Source of the DNA: an uncultured Clostridia bacterium | Lineage (GTDB): Bacteria; Bacillota; Clostridia; Christensenellales; Borkfalkiaceae | Length of the DNA stretch: 64,000 nt | Assembly (NCBI GenBank): GCA_949282385.1 | Contig: CASDOP010000002.1 | Location: forward strand, 1-64,000 | Direction: 5' to 3' | Shown: in pieces, positions 24,517 to 34,178 of the stretch | Layout of the letters: each line of letters starts with the position of its first letter | Position numbering within the stretch: position 1 is the first letter of the stretch | Made by a program: the position numbers and the translations under genes | The notes under the pieces: generated by a model | Databases searched by the model: none | Seen by the model: only the letters and a program-made list of their open reading frames with translations | What the model was told of the DNA's origin: nothing

Positions 24517-25358
24517 AATTTGGTTCTCACTTTTAAACTGCCGCTCTCCACTGTGCCGAGACCGTAGAAAGCGCCGTCTTCATTGTAAATTTTATATAGA
24601 CCGTCCGCCTCATCGACGGAAACGGATATGCCGTTGAAGAGTTTCTTTGCATCAGCGCCCTTCGGGTAAATATCTTTGAAAGGCAGTACGCTCTGCGTGG
24701 GAATGATGTAATCGGATATGTTTTCTTCGTTAAGCTCTGAAGAATTTACCGCATTTTCTATGGAAAAAACGCCGCTCGAAGTCCTTACAAGCGCGCTCAT
24801 CGCCGCCACGGTGCCGAGTTTTGCGGCAATGTCTCTGCCGAGCGAGCGTATGTAAGTACCTCCTCCGCACTCTATTTCAAACGAGAACTCGCCATAATCT
24901 TCTTCGCTCAACAATTTTATAGAATAAATTGTTACTTCCTTGGGCGCTAATTCAAAATCTACGCCTGCACGGGCAAGTTTGTATCCCCTTACCCCGTTTA
25001 TGCTTTTTGCGCTGTATCTCGGCGGAGTTTGCATAATTTTGCCGACAAATTGCGGTAAAATCTGCTCTATTTCGCTCAAAGAAGGTATTCTTCCTCCGTC
25101 TGAAAGTCGATTGCCCGTAATATCTAGAGTGTCGTAACCGACGCCGAATTTAAACTTTGCGCGATAAACCTTGTGCTTATCGAGAAAGTAATCGAACAGT
25201 CTGCATGCATTGCCTATGCCGACGGGCAGAACGCCGCTCGCCATGGGGTCGAGCGTACCCATATGCCCGCACGGACTATGGGTGAGGCGCTTGATAATTG
25301 CGACCTCCCTTGCCGAGCTTACTCCCTGCGCTTTGTTTATGTTGATAAATCCCGTCAT
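24510..25358 (-). CDS. truB: tRNA pseudouridine-55 synthase
   Basis: 282 residues. Makes pseudouridine 55 in the T loop of tRNAs. The catalytic Asp is in GTLDPMASGVLPVGIGNA (about residues 34-52); KVYRAKFKFGV and the RSLGRDIAAKLG motif follow. A short C-terminal PUA-like region is present. It overlaps nrnA by 4 bp (ATGA) and ribF by 7 bp. Confidence 0.95.
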   Translation of the reverse strand: MTGFININKAQGVSSAREVAIIKRLTHSPCGHMGTLDPMASGVLPVGIGNACRLFDYFLDKHKVYRAKFKFGVGYDTLDITGNRLSDGGRIPSLSEIEQILPQFVGKIMQTPPRYSAKSINGVRGYKLARAGVDFELAPKEVTIYSIKLLSEEDYGEFSFEIECGGGTYIRSLGRDIAAKLGTVAAMSALVRTSSGVFSIENAVNSSELNEENISDYIIPTQSVLPFKDIYPKGADAKKLFNGISVSVDEADGLYKIYNEDGAFYGLGTVESGSLKVRTKLC

Positions 25359-26317
25359 AACTGTTTGTACACGGCGTAAGTCAGTCTTTCGATTACCTCT
25401 TCGTATTCACCGAAAAGCATGCAGCCGCTGGCAAGAATGTGCCCTCCGCCGCCGAATTCTGAAGCAACCGCATTGACGTTTACGCGTTTGCTGCGGAGCG
25501 AAGCCTTGTATTGCCCCTTTTTAACTTCCATCAGCGCTATGGAAACTTCTACGCCGTCTATTGAAAGCGGATAATCTACAAATCCTTCCGTCTGGCTCTT
25601 TTCCGTGCCTGTAATTTCAAAATCTTTCTGCGTTACTGTGAGGAAAACAAGTCTGTCCTCGAGGCAGAACCTCATTCCCGAAAGTACGCGGGCATACAGA
25701 ATAGCGCGGTTTTTTGTCTGCTTGGTGAACATTGCATAGCCTGTAGACGAAAAATCTGCACCTGCGGCACGGAGCGAGGAAGCTACCGCAAACGTCTTTG
25801 CGGAAACGTCGCTGTGCGAAAAATTACCGCTGTCTGTAAGCAAGCCCATTGCGAGCAAATCGGCAATTTCCTTAGTCATGTCAAAACCTGCCGCAGAAAG
25901 CACTTCGGGCATAATTTCGCACGTTGCCGTGCAATCGCACACATAATTCAGCTTGGCGAATTTGTCGTTGGATATGTGATGGTCTATGTTTATCGTGTTG
26001 CCCTTGAATTTTCTGAATGCAGCCGCGAACACGCCCATTCTCGTAACGTCTGCGCAATCGACGCTTATCATGAGGTCAAATGCCGACGCATCGTTAAGTT
26101 GCGTTTCAACAGTCTGCATGGCGGGAAAAATACACAGTCTTTCGGGAGGGGCTTCCTCGCAGAAAAGGCAGGCATTTTTTCCTGCATTGCGCATGGCGAC
26201 AGCCAAAGCAAGTCCGCTGCCGAGAGCGTCGCCGTCGGGACGAACGTGGCAGAAAATCGCCGCATTGCGCGATGAATTAAGTTTTTCAGCAATCTTTGAT
26301 AGAACGCCTTCAGTCAT
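25355..26317 (-). CDS. nrnA: DHH/DHHA1 phosphoesterase, NrnA-type
   Basis: 320 residues. Degrades nano-RNA and pAp. DHH-domain motifs CHVRPDGDALGSG, SVDCAD and INIDHHISND bind the two metals; the DHHA1 domain ends with GGGGHILASG. The ATG at 26317 overlaps the rbfA stop by 8 bp and has AGGA at suitable distance; a TTG 21 bases earlier is less likely. Confidence 0.93.
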   Translation of the reverse strand: MTEGVLSKIAEKLNSSRNAAIFCHVRPDGDALGSGLALAVAMRNAGKNACLFCEEAPPERLCIFPAMQTVETQLNDASAFDLMISVDCADVTRMGVFAAAFRKFKGNTINIDHHISNDKFAKLNYVCDCTATCEIMPEVLSAAGFDMTKEIADLLAMGLLTDSGNFSHSDVSAKTFAVASSLRAAGADFSSTGYAMFTKQTKNRAILYARVLSGMRFCLEDRLVFLTVTQKDFEITGTEKSQTEGFVDYPLSIDGVEVSIALMEVKKGQYKASLRSKRVNVNAVASEFGGGGHILASGCMLFGEYEEVIERLTYAVYKQL

Positions 26318-26681
26318 CGTGCTTGTCCTGTTTTTCAAGGTCTTCTATTATTTTGTCTATCTTTGCGCCGTATTCCATGCTTCCGTCAAGAATAAACGAA
26401 AGATACGGCACGGTGCGCAGATGAAGCACCTGCGCGAGTTCGTGTCGGATAAAGCCCGCATTCTGCTTGAGGATTTCAAAACTTGCCTGCTTGCGCGCTT
26501 CATCCTTGTCGAATATGCTTACGTAAATTTTTGCAGTTTTCAGGTCGGGAGCAACGTCTGCCTGGGTTACGCTGATTATAGCGCTCAACTCGGGGTATCT
26601 GTTGCGCAACTGTCTGGATATGACGGAGTAAATCTCCTCCCTGAACTGACTTGCCAGCCTCTCGCCTCTCAATCCTTTCAT
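26310..26681 (-). CDS. rbfA: Ribosome-binding factor A
   Basis: 123 residues, KH-like fold. Helps mature the 5' end of 16S rRNA in the 30S subunit. Typical start RGERLASQFREEIYSVIS, core DLKTAKIYVSIF and end RTVPYLSFILDGSMEYG. Follows infB by 10 bp as in other Firmicutes. Confidence 0.94.
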   Translation of the reverse strand: MKGLRGERLASQFREEIYSVISRQLRNRYPELSAIISVTQADVAPDLKTAKIYVSIFDKDEARKQASFEILKQNAGFIRHELAQVLHLRTVPYLSFILDGSMEYGAKIDKIIEDLEKQDKHDD

Positions 26682-26691
26682 ATTTCAATCC

Positions 26692-29250
26692 TTATTTTGC
26701 GGGTATCTGCTCTATCATATAGCATTCGATCACGTCGCCGACGCGAATATCGTTAAATCCTTCGATGGCGCAACCGCATTCGTAACCGTAGTTGACTTCC
26801 TTGACGTCGTCCTTGAAGCGCTTGAGCTGTTGAACGTTGCCTTCGACGATGAGCACGTCGTCGCGGTAAATACGAAGTTTGCCACCGCGAACGATCTTGC
26901 CGTCTTTAACGTAACAACCTGCAATATTTCCGACACCCGTAATTTTGAACGTCTGGCGCACTTCGCACTTGCCCATATATACTTCCTGGTATTTGGGTGC
27001 GAGCATGCCCTTGAGCGCAGCTTCTATATCGTCGAGCAGGTCGTATATTATGCGATACATTCTGATGTCGACTTTGCTTCTTTCAGCCGTAGCTTTCGCC
27101 TTTGCGTCGGGACGAACGTTGAAGCCGAGAATTATAGCATTGGAAGAATCTGCGAGCATAACGTCTGATTCGGTTATTGCGCCTGCACCGCTGTGAATGA
27201 CTTTGACCTGAACTTCCTCATTGGAAAGCTTGACGACAGACTGCTTGACTGCTTCGACAGAGCCCTGAACGTCGCCCTTGATGATGAGGTTAAGCGTCTT
27301 CATGTTGCCTTCCGCAATCTTTCCGAAAACTTCGTCGAGCGAAATCTTGGAAGCCGCCTTGACCATTGCATCGGATTCCTTTCTCTTGCGCTCTTCTATG
27401 ACCGATTTCATGAGCTGCTGAGATACGGCATACATGTTGTCGCCCGCATTGGGTACCTGTTCGAAACCGAGGACGTAAACCGCCGAAGAAGGACCTGCCT
27501 CCTTTACCGTTCTGCCCTTATCGTCTATCATAGAGCGCACTCTGCCCGTTATCGTGCCTGAAATAATATTGTCGCCTGTGTGAAGAGTACCATTCTGAAT
27601 GAGTACCGTCGCAACGGGACCTTTGCCCTTATCGAGCTGCGCTTCGATTATCGCTCCGCGAGCCTCTCTTGCAGGGTTTGCGAGCAATTCTTTCATCTCC
27701 GCTACGAGCAGGATATTTTCGAGAAGGTCGTTTATGCCTTCGCCCGTCTTGCACGAAATGGGACAAACGGGCGTATCTCCGCCCCATTCTTCGGGAACGA
27801 GACCGTAGTTTGTAAGGTCCTGCTTTACCTTTTCGGGATTTGCTCCCGCTTTATCCATCTTGTTTATTGCAACTATTATAGAAACTTTTGCCGCCTTGGC
27901 ATGATTTATAGCCTCGATTGTCTGGGGCATGATGCCGTCGTCAGCCGCTACGACAAGGATAACTATGTCGGTAACCTGCGCTCCGCGCGCTCTCATAGCC
28001 GTGAACGCTTCATGTCCTGGAGTATCGATAAACGTAATGTTTTTGCCGCTTACGGTAACCGAATATGCGCCGATATGCTGGGTTATGCCGCCCGCTTCGC
28101 CTGCGGCTACGTTCTGGCGACGGATGTAGTCGAGAAGGGAAGTCTTGCCGTGGTCGACGTGTCCCATAACCGTAACGACGGGCGCGCGGGGAACGAGACT
28201 TTCGATTTCTTCAACTGTATCCGCCTGCTTTTCGGAAAGAATTTCTTCCGCCGTCTTTTCGGGCTTATATTCGAGCTCTATGCCCATTCCTGCGGCGATG
28301 AGCGCGGCGGTATCGTAATCGATGGATTCGTTTACCGTCTTCATTATGCCCTCTTTAAAGAGCTTTTTGGTTATTTCCACTGCGGTAATTCCGAGTTTTT
28401 CGGAAAGCACCTTAAGGGGAATTTCATCCGTAGTTACGACCGCGTGGTCGATTTTTACAGCCTGAGTATTCTGCTGCTTTTTGTCCTTCTTTACGCGCAG
28501 TTTTCTGTAGCCGCTCTTATCCTCGTCGAAATCGTCTATGCCGGGACCCTGGCTCCTTGCGAGCGCGCGCTTGGAAGGCGCGCGGCGCTCTTTTTCGACA
28601 TAAGTTTTTTCAAACGACTGCTTTTTCTTGTCCGCGCCGAAATTTTTGTTTGCGGGTTTTGCAGGCTGAGCCGATGCAGCGGGCGCGGAAGAAAATCTTG
28701 CACCCTGCTGGGGACGGGACTGATTTAAAGGACGATTGCCCTGCTGGGGACGCGCACCCTGCTGCGCGGTATTGCGCGCAGGACGGTCCGAACGGTTTCT
28801 CGCGTCCGTATTGACAAAAGTTTTGGGAGCGGAAGAACCTTCCCTTGCAAAATTTGCGCGGGGCTGGCTTGCTTCGCGCATATTTTCCTTTGCTGGTTTT
28901 TCCCTGGCTTCGGAAGGCTTGGTTTCAACTTCTTCAACCTGCTTTTCTGCGGGTTTTGTAAGCTCTTTTTCCTTTTCTTTGGCTGCCTTTTCCTTAGCGG
29001 CTTCCTCGGCTGCGCGGGCAGCTTCTTCCGCCGCGCGTTTTGCCGCTTCCTCTGCCTGTTTCTGTTCCTGAGCGAGGCGCTGCTCCTCCTCGAGTTTTTT
29101 AGCCGCCATTGCGGCGTCGAGGTCGGAAAGCTGCTTTAAAATATTCTGCACGCTCTTTTCCGCAGCAGAAACTTTTTTGCCAAGCTCGTTTATTCCTCCG
29201 CCCGACAGCATCTTCCCGATTTCTTCAATATTTACATACTTATTTGCCAT
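26692..29250 (-). CDS. infB: Translation initiation factor IF-2
   Basis: 852 residues. A long disordered N-terminal part rich in Lys, Glu, Ala, then Gln, Arg, Pro (to about residue 250), an IF2_N helical module ([16 protein letters not shown]), the G domain with [24 protein letters not shown] and [10 protein letters not shown], then domains II-IV ending with the fMet-tRNA-binding C2 domain. No alternative internal start was assigned. In the nusA operon. Confidence 0.97.
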   Translation of the reverse strand: MANKYVNIEEIGKMLSGGGINELGKKVSAAEKSVQNILKQLSDLDAAMAAKKLEEEQRLAQEQKQAEEAAKRAAEEAARAAEEAAKEKAAKEKEKELTKPAEKQVEEVETKPSEAREKPAKENMREASQPRANFAREGSSAPKTFVNTDARNRSDRPARNTAQQGARPQQGNRPLNQSRPQQGARFSSAPAASAQPAKPANKNFGADKKKQSFEKTYVEKERRAPSKRALARSQGPGIDDFDEDKSGYRKLRVKKDKKQQNTQAVKIDHAVVTTDEIPLKVLSEKLGITAVEITKKLFKEGIMKTVNESIDYDTAALIAAGMGIELEYKPEKTAEEILSEKQADTVEEIESLVPRAPVVTVMGHVDHGKTSLLDYIRRQNVAAGEAGGITQHIGAYSVTVSGKNITFIDTPGHEAFTAMRARGAQVTDIVILVVAADDGIMPQTIEAINHAKAAKVSIIVAINKMDKAGANPEKVKQDLTNYGLVPEEWGGDTPVCPISCKTGEGINDLLENILLVAEMKELLANPAREARGAIIEAQLDKGKGPVATVLIQNGTLHTGDNIISGTITGRVRSMIDDKGRTVKEAGPSSAVYVLGFEQVPNAGDNMYAVSQQLMKSVIEERKRKESDAMVKAASKISLDEVFGKIAEGNMKTLNLIIKGDVQGSVEAVKQSVVKLSNEEVQVKVIHSGAGAITESDVMLADSSNAIILGFNVRPDAKAKATAERSKVDIRMYRIIYDLLDDIEAALKGMLAPKYQEVYMGKCEVRQTFKITGVGNIAGCYVKDGKIVRGGKLRIYRDDVLIVEGNVQQLKRFKDDVKEVNYGYECGCAIEGFNDIRVGDVIECYMIEQIPAK

Positions 29251-29252
29251 AC

Positions 29253-29579
29253 TTACTCTTTTACGCCTCCGGCATATATTTCATATTCTTCACAGGCATT
29301 CGCCACAATCGCGTTTGCCAGACCTTCGTCCCTGACAGCCGCCAGCTTGCAGCCTGGTTTGTTTACGGCGGTCTCTAGTCCGCACCTGCATATCATGAGC
29401 GGACAATTAAATTTCTTTTTGTATTTCAAAGCGACCTTGAAACAGTTTTCCGAACCGGTCGAGCATACGATTATCAGATACACTCCGCGTCTTAGGACGT
29501 CTATCGCGCCCGCTCCGAGAGAAATCTTTCTCGCTTTAACGCAAAATCCGATAAAGGTTTCTACCTTATTTTTTGCCAA
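29253..29579 (-). CDS. L7Ae-family RNA-binding protein (YlxQ)
   Basis: 108 residues, L7Ae/L30e/Gadd45 fold recognised by GFCVKARKISLGAGAIDVLRRG and the central STGSENCFKVALKYKKKFNCP. Family members bind kink-turn RNA; the YlxQ target is not firmly known. It overlaps the end of rnpM by 14 bp and precedes infB by 2 bp. Confidence 0.9.
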   Translation of the reverse strand: MAKNKVETFIGFCVKARKISLGAGAIDVLRRGVYLIIVCSTGSENCFKVALKYKKKFNCPLMICRCGLETAVNKPGCKLAAVRDEGLANAIVANACEEYEIYAGGVKE

Positions 29580-29838
29580 GGTATTCCTCCTCGATGGCTG
29601 CGTAGACCTCTTCTCCCACTTCGCAGGAAAAAACTTTATTTATAAGACGCTGTTTTCTCAGCTTCTTTATACATTCCTCGTTGTCGCAGATATATGCGCC
29701 CCTGCCCGAAACCTTGCCAGAAAAGTCAATAAATATCTTACCTTCGGCATTTCTGACAATGCGTAGCATATCTTTTTTCTGCTTGAGTTCCCTGCAGGCT
29801 ATACACTGCCTTAAGGGTATTTTTTTAACTTTTGGCAT
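29566..29838 (-). CDS. rnpM: RNase P modulator RnpM (YlxR, DUF448)
   Basis: 90 residues. Family signature IPLRQCIACRELKQKKDMLRIVR followed by GRGAYICDNEECIKKL. YlxR proteins were recently shown to bind and modulate RNase P RNA. Two bases after nusA on the same strand, the canonical position. Confidence 0.92.
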   Translation of the reverse strand: MPKVKKIPLRQCIACRELKQKKDMLRIVRNAEGKIFIDFSGKVSGRGAYICDNEECIKKLRKQRLINKVFSCEVGEEVYAAIEEEYLGKK

Positions 29839-29839
29839 T

Positions 29840-30925
29840 TTACTCCGCGTCCTGTTCCCCTTCGTTTTCAGACTGAACGTAACCGAGTTTTTCCGCTGCG
29901 GAAAGGCTCTTGACGTCTATCTTCCAACCGGTAAGTCTCACTGCGAGGCGGGCATTCTGTCCGTCCTTGCCTATTGCAAGCGAAAGTTTATCGTCGGGAA
30001 CTACTGCCATTGCGGTCTTTTCGCCTTCGAGCTGAGTTACGGAAAGAACTTTTGCGGGCGAAAGAGCCTTTGCTATAAATTCGAGGGGATTTTCGCTCCA
30101 GGGAATAATATCTATCTTTTCGCCGTGAAGCTCTTCTACAACCGCGTTTACCCTCGCGCCCTTGTTGCCGACGCATGCGCCGATGGCATCCACTCTGGGA
30201 TCTTCCGACCAGATAGCCATTTTGGTTCTGGCGCCGGCTTCGCGGCTGATTTCCTTAATGACTACAGTACCCTGTTTGATTTCGGGAACTTCTTCTTCGA
30301 AAAGTTTTCTGACTAAGCCTGCGGACGAACGGCTGACGAGCACCTGCGCGCCCTTGAAACCGCTCTTTACGCGCTTTACGAAAACTTTGATTTTATCGTT
30401 TACCTTGTACTCTTCGCCTGCAACCTGGTCGGAAGGAAGCATTATGCCCTCAACCTGACCTTTGCCGAGTTCGACGTAGACGTTTTTCGCGTCGAGCTTG
30501 CGTACCGTGCCGACAAGAAGCTCTCCTTCCTTGTTGGAAAACTCGCTCATGGCAGCGTCGCGCTCGGTTTCGTGTATTTTTTGAAGAATTACCTGCTTTG
30601 CCGTCTGCGCCGCAATTCTGGAAAAATCCTTAGGTATGAATTTTTCCCTTACGACATCGCCGACCTTATAGCTCTTTTTGATATTTTTGGCGTCTTCGAG
30701 AGAAATCTGAGTTTCCCTGTCTTCAACCTCTTCGACAACTTCCCTGACGGTATAGAACTCTATGTTTCCCTTTTCGGGTACGAGCTTAAGTTCTACCGAG
30801 CCTGCAGCGCCCTGCTTTTTGCACGCCGATACGAGCGCGTTCTGAAGCGCGTCGAGAAATACCTGCTGGGGAATGCCCTTTTCCTTTTCAAGGTCTGCAA
30901 GTGCCGCAAAAATATCGTCTTTCAT
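29840..30925 (-). CDS. nusA: Transcription termination/antitermination factor NusA
   Basis: 361 residues. N-terminal RNA polymerase-binding domain (1-125), S1 domain beginning [22 protein letters not shown], then KH1 and KH2 with [15 protein letters not shown] and [20 protein letters not shown]. Lacks the C-terminal acidic repeats of proteobacterial NusA, as usual for Firmicutes. AGGAG lies ten bases upstream of the ATG. Confidence 0.97.
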   Translation of the reverse strand: MKDDIFAALADLEKEKGIPQQVFLDALQNALVSACKKQGAAGSVELKLVPEKGNIEFYTVREVVEEVEDRETQISLEDAKNIKKSYKVGDVVREKFIPKDFSRIAAQTAKQVILQKIHETERDAAMSEFSNKEGELLVGTVRKLDAKNVYVELGKGQVEGIMLPSDQVAGEEYKVNDKIKVFVKRVKSGFKGAQVLVSRSSAGLVRKLFEEEVPEIKQGTVVIKEISREAGARTKMAIWSEDPRVDAIGACVGNKGARVNAVVEELHGEKIDIIPWSENPLEFIAKALSPAKVLSVTQLEGEKTAMAVVPDDKLSLAIGKDGQNARLAVRLTGWKIDVKSLSAAEKLGYVQSENEGEQDAE

Positions 30926-30989
30926 TTTTTTTATTCTCCTGAAAATATTGTGTGTTTTATGCGGGTGTAAACGCCGCCCGCGGAGCGGA

Positions 30990-31448
30990 TTACTCGAATT
31001 TTATTGCTTTGTTTATCTTTGCTATTCTGTTGCGCTGTATCTTTATAGTTTCCTTTGAGGTTTTTATTTCGACTGCATTTTCATCGAACGAAACAAGTTC
31101 GCCCTCAAGGAATTTTTTGCCCTTTATGGGAGCGTACAGCTTTACTTCCACATCCTTGCCGACGTTGCGCTCGAAATCTCTCTGCGTTTTGAAGGGACGG
31201 TCAAGTCCGGGGCTGGATACGTTGAGGGTGTAAGGCACGTCGAAAGTGGGATCGAATTCGTCTATGGGTTCCATTATCGCATTGTGGAACGCTTCGCAGG
31301 TGTCGAGATCTATGCCGTTTTCTGTTTCGATAAAGATTGTAAGCGTCTTGTCTTTATCCGAAAACTCAATATCGACAATCTCTATTCCCATAGGCGTCGC
31401 ATAGCCTTCAAGGAAAGTTTTAAGCTCGGAAAGAGGTTTGATATTCAT
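30990..31448 (-). CDS. rimP: Ribosome maturation factor RimP
   Basis: 152 residues. N-terminal alpha/beta domain with GIEIVDIEFSDKDKTLTIFIE and the conserved VSSPGLDRPFKTQRDFERNVG linker to the SH3-like C-terminal domain. Needed for 30S assembly. First gene of the nusA operon, with its own promoter and a hairpin in the leader. Confidence 0.95.
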   Translation of the reverse strand: MNIKPLSELKTFLEGYATPMGIEIVDIEFSDKDKTLTIFIETENGIDLDTCEAFHNAIMEPIDEFDPTFDVPYTLNVSSPGLDRPFKTQRDFERNVGKDVEVKLYAPIKGKKFLEGELVSFDENAVEIKTSKETIKIQRNRIAKINKAIKFE

Positions 31449-31469
31449 TTTATCCCCTTTTATAGCAAT

Positions 31470-31498
31470 ATTGAGTGCCCTTTGTCAAGGCACTCAAT
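31470..31498 (-). promoter_or_regulatory. Leader hairpin upstream of rimP
   Basis: ATTGAGTGCC and GGCACTCAAT form a 10-bp stem with 9-base loop in the 5' leader of the rimP-nusA operon. No T-run follows on the minus strand, so it is a leader structure or weak terminator rather than a strong terminator. Confidence 0.5.
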
Positions 31499-31524
31499 GC
31501 TTATAAAGTATTAAGTATAGTTTG

Positions 31525-31553
31525 ATTATAACACAGTCGTCGCATTTTTGCAA
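31525..31553 (-). promoter_or_regulatory. Promoter of the rimP-nusA-infB operon
   Basis: Minus-strand TTGCAA (31548-31553) and TATAAT (31525-31530), 17-base spacer, placed just after the stop of the polC-like gene. Start site near 31518. Confidence 0.65.
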
Positions 31554-31556
31554 GCA

Positions 31557-33092
31557 TTACATATACTTTGGCAGCGATTTTTTTAATTTTATGAGTTCAA
31601 TAAAGATTTTTGCCGTAACAAGAGCGTCGTCCACAGCCCTGTGGTGATTGAACGTTATGCCGAAATGGTCTGCCACCGTGTTGAGCTTGTAGTTGGAAAG
31701 GAACAACAGCTCCTGGGAAAGAGGAATTGTATCGTAAAGTTTCCTTTCGAGCTGATAACCGAGCTGCGAACAATAGTAATCGACGAATTTGAAGTCGAAA
31801 CCCGCAATGTTGTGTCCGACAAGGATTGCGCCCTGGCAGAACTTGAAAAAGTCGGGCATGACCTGCTCGTAAGTGGGAGCGTTTTCGACCATTTCGGGCG
31901 TTATTCCAGTAAGTTTTATTATTTCATCAGACAATTTCTTTTGGGGATTGACGAAAGTGGAAAAACTTTCGTTGATTTCTCCGCCTGAAACTTTGTAAGC
32001 GCCAATTTCAATTATTCTGTCCATATTTCCCGCCGAAGGCGAGCTGTTCAGTCCCGTCGTTTCGAGGTCGAAAACCACGAAAGTATTATTTTTAAGACAT
32101 TCGGGAAGTTCGGGACGGGTAAAGATATCCGTCTGGGAAAAATCGGAATAGGGCTGAGGGAATACAGCCGTATAATATTTTGGCGCGGGCTTGGAAGCTC
32201 GTTTTACAGGCACGAAGCCCTGAGGAACTTTGCCGTAATCGATATATTTAGCCGTAAAACGGACGGCGCCGTTGAAAATTTCGGTTTTGCCCGAGCAAAC
32301 AATGCTGTCGCCTATGTTGATTTTGCGGATTTTTTCGATAGTTGAAACGCGGGGGAAATAAGTAAATCTGAGCATGGCGGTCGTGTCCGAAAGGGTAAAG
32401 GAAAAATAAGTTTTTTCCTGATTATCCTTTTTACGGTTATACTTGCGCTCTTCCATAGCTTCGACCGTTCCGCACACTACGACGTTTTCGCTTTCGAAAT
32501 TTACGTCGCTCATGTAAACGGCGTCTTCGGGAACGGTATCGCCCTCTATGCGCACATAATCGCACACTTTGAACGTGCGCACGGGTATGACGTATTCCAG
32601 ATTTTCTTTTTCTTCTTCCACTTCTATGCTTTCTATCTTCTTATCGCTCTTTACGCATCTGCCCGTAAATTCTCCGCAGAAACTTCTGCCAAGTTCGGAA
32701 ATGATTTTTTCCGCAACGCCCTCGGAAACTACTGTGTTGGCTATTACCGACACGGTGAAATCGAAGCCGCTCTGCGTTCTTACCACCTTCACGTCGTCCT
32801 GCGAAACGAGGCAGGCGAGCGCCTTATTGCTCTGCTCTAATACCTGCATTATTCTGCGCGCCACCATGCCTTCGTCGGGCGTGAGCTTTGATATTGTAAG
32901 ATTGCACTCGAACTCTTCAGGCACGAACTGTCTGGCGATGTTATTGGCTTTTTTTTCATCCTCGGTCGTGTACGGGGTATCGGTTACAAGACTGACCGTT
33001 ACCACGTGTCCCGCCCTCTCAAGGCTGACTTTGGATAAAACCGCCGAGCCGAACGACGGTATCGCATGTATTTTTTGAATAAATTCAGTCAT
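31557..33092 (-). CDS. PolC-like protein with OB and DEDDh exonuclease domains only
   Basis: 511 residues. Residues 1-165 resemble the PolC N-terminal domains, about 172-288 is the OB-fold (TVEAMEERK... ICSGKTEIF type), 290-336 is a Pro-rich linker, and 337-503 is a DnaQ-like exonuclease with all DEDDh residues (D342 and E344 in FDLETTG, GHNIAGFD at 426-433, H484 and D489 in HHRAVDDA). In full PolC (about 1400 residues) the exonuclease is inserted in a PHP domain and followed by the polymerase; both are missing. The gene is exactly in the polC position (ispG, this gene, rimP, nusA) and overlaps ispG by 8 bp. The stop is followed by a promoter, not by polymerase sequence, so it is not a simple frameshift. 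Proofreading or repair in trans is inferred. Confidence 0.85.
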   Translation of the reverse strand: MTEFIQKIHAIPSFGSAVLSKVSLERAGHVVTVSLVTDTPYTTEDEKKANNIARQFVPEEFECNLTISKLTPDEGMVARRIMQVLEQSNKALACLVSQDDVKVVRTQSGFDFTVSVIANTVVSEGVAEKIISELGRSFCGEFTGRCVKSDKKIESIEVEEEKENLEYVIPVRTFKVCDYVRIEGDTVPEDAVYMSDVNFESENVVVCGTVEAMEERKYNRKKDNQEKTYFSFTLSDTTAMLRFTYFPRVSTIEKIRKINIGDSIVCSGKTEIFNGAVRFTAKYIDYGKVPQGFVPVKRASKPAPKYYTAVFPQPYSDFSQTDIFTRPELPECLKNNTFVVFDLETTGLNSSPSAGNMDRIIEIGAYKVSGGEINESFSTFVNPQKKLSDEIIKLTGITPEMVENAPTYEQVMPDFFKFCQGAILVGHNIAGFDFKFVDYYCSQLGYQLERKLYDTIPLSQELLFLSNYKLNTVADHFGITFNHHRAVDDALVTAKIFIELIKLKKSLPKYM

Positions 33093-34137
33093 TTATCAAC
33101 TCTTCTATCCTTGATAGGAATATTTCTTCGGCGTTTGCCGCGGGAATTTTTTCAATTATCTGTCCGTTTCTGAAAATGACGCAGTACTCCTGCGAACCAG
33201 CAATGCCTATGTCGCAATCTTTCGCCTCGCCGGGTCCGTTTACAACGCAGCCCATTACTGCAATTTTTAAAGGTTTTCTTATATTTTCCACGCGCTCGGT
33301 TACTTTTTTTGCCAGCTCCATGGAATTCCACATGCACCTGCCGCAAGTCGGGCAGGAAATTACGTCTGCAAAATATTCGTCAAGCCCCACAGCGCGGAGA
33401 ATTCTGCGAGCGGCGATAACCTCCCTCACGGGATCGCCCGTAATGGAGACGCGCATGGTGTCGCCTATGCCGTCGAGAAGAAGCGAGCCGAGAGCAGCCG
33501 AAGATTTGACGACAGCCATTTCCTCCGTTCCCGCTTCGGTTACGCCTATGTGCAGGGGATAATCGCAGCGCGACGCGAGCAGTCTGTACGATTTCACCGT
33601 AAGCGGCACCGACGAAGCCTTAACCGATATGACTATGTCCTGCACGCCCTCTTTTTCAAGTATGGCAACGTTTTTAAGCGCGCTTTCCACGAGCGAATAC
33701 TCGTTTTTGCCGTATTTTTGCAGAAATTCTTTTTCCACGCTGCCCGTATTCGCTCCGACGCGCACGCATATTTTATGCGCTTTTATGCAGTCGGCGACAG
33801 CCCTCACGGCATTTTCGTCGCCGATGTTGCCGGGGTTAATTCTCACCTTGTCGCAGCCGTTTTCGATGGCGGAAACGGCAAGTTTGTATGAAAAATGTAT
33901 GTCGGCGACGAGAGGAATTTTTATTGCATCCTTTATGCTCTTTATAGCTTTTGCGTCGTTTTCGTCGAGAACTGACACCCTGACTATATCGCAACCGACG
34001 TTTTCGAGCGATTTTATCTGCGCGACGGTAGAAGCGACGTCGGAAGTCTTTGTCGTACACATCGATTGAATTTTTACGCTTTCACCTCCGCCGACGAGTA
34101 CTCCCCCGACGGAAACACACCTTGTTTTAATATTCAT
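33085..34137 (-). CDS. ispG: 4-hydroxy-3-methylbut-2-enyl diphosphate synthase
   Basis: 350 residues. Iron-sulfur enzyme of the MEP isoprenoid pathway. N-terminal TIM barrel (SVKIQSMCTTKTSDV, VADIHFSYKLA, VRINPGNIG) and C-terminal reductase-like domain with cluster cysteines in SCPTCGRCMWN and conserved MGCVVNGPGEAKD. Short form without the insertion found in chlamydia and plants. Overlaps the polC-like gene. Confidence 0.96.
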   Translation of the reverse strand: MNIKTRCVSVGGVLVGGGESVKIQSMCTTKTSDVASTVAQIKSLENVGCDIVRVSVLDENDAKAIKSIKDAIKIPLVADIHFSYKLAVSAIENGCDKVRINPGNIGDENAVRAVADCIKAHKICVRVGANTGSVEKEFLQKYGKNEYSLVESALKNVAILEKEGVQDIVISVKASSVPLTVKSYRLLASRCDYPLHIGVTEAGTEEMAVVKSSAALGSLLLDGIGDTMRVSITGDPVREVIAARRILRAVGLDEYFADVISCPTCGRCMWNSMELAKKVTERVENIRKPLKIAVMGCVVNGPGEAKDCDIGIAGSQEYCVIFRNGQIIEKIPAANAEEIFLSRIEELIND

Positions 34138-34149
34138 CGCAATAAATTT

Positions 34150-34170
34150 AAGGCAGTTTTCACTGCCTTT
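34150..34170 (-). terminator. Small hairpin between nrdR and ispG
   Basis: AAGGCAGT and ACTGCCTT form an 8-bp stem with a 4-base loop and AT-rich tail; possibly a weak terminator after nrdR. Confidence 0.4.
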
Positions 34171-34178
34171 GAAAAATT

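Noticed and set aside
26730..29102. Long open frames on the plus strand opposite infB
   Set aside because: They mirror the GC-biased third positions of infB, lack ribosome binding sites and encode no recognisable protein.
31455..31489. TTGACA-18-TATAAA promoter inside the rimP leader hairpin
   Set aside because: Its start site would fall in the ribosome binding site of rimP; the TTGCAA-17-TATAAT further upstream fits better.
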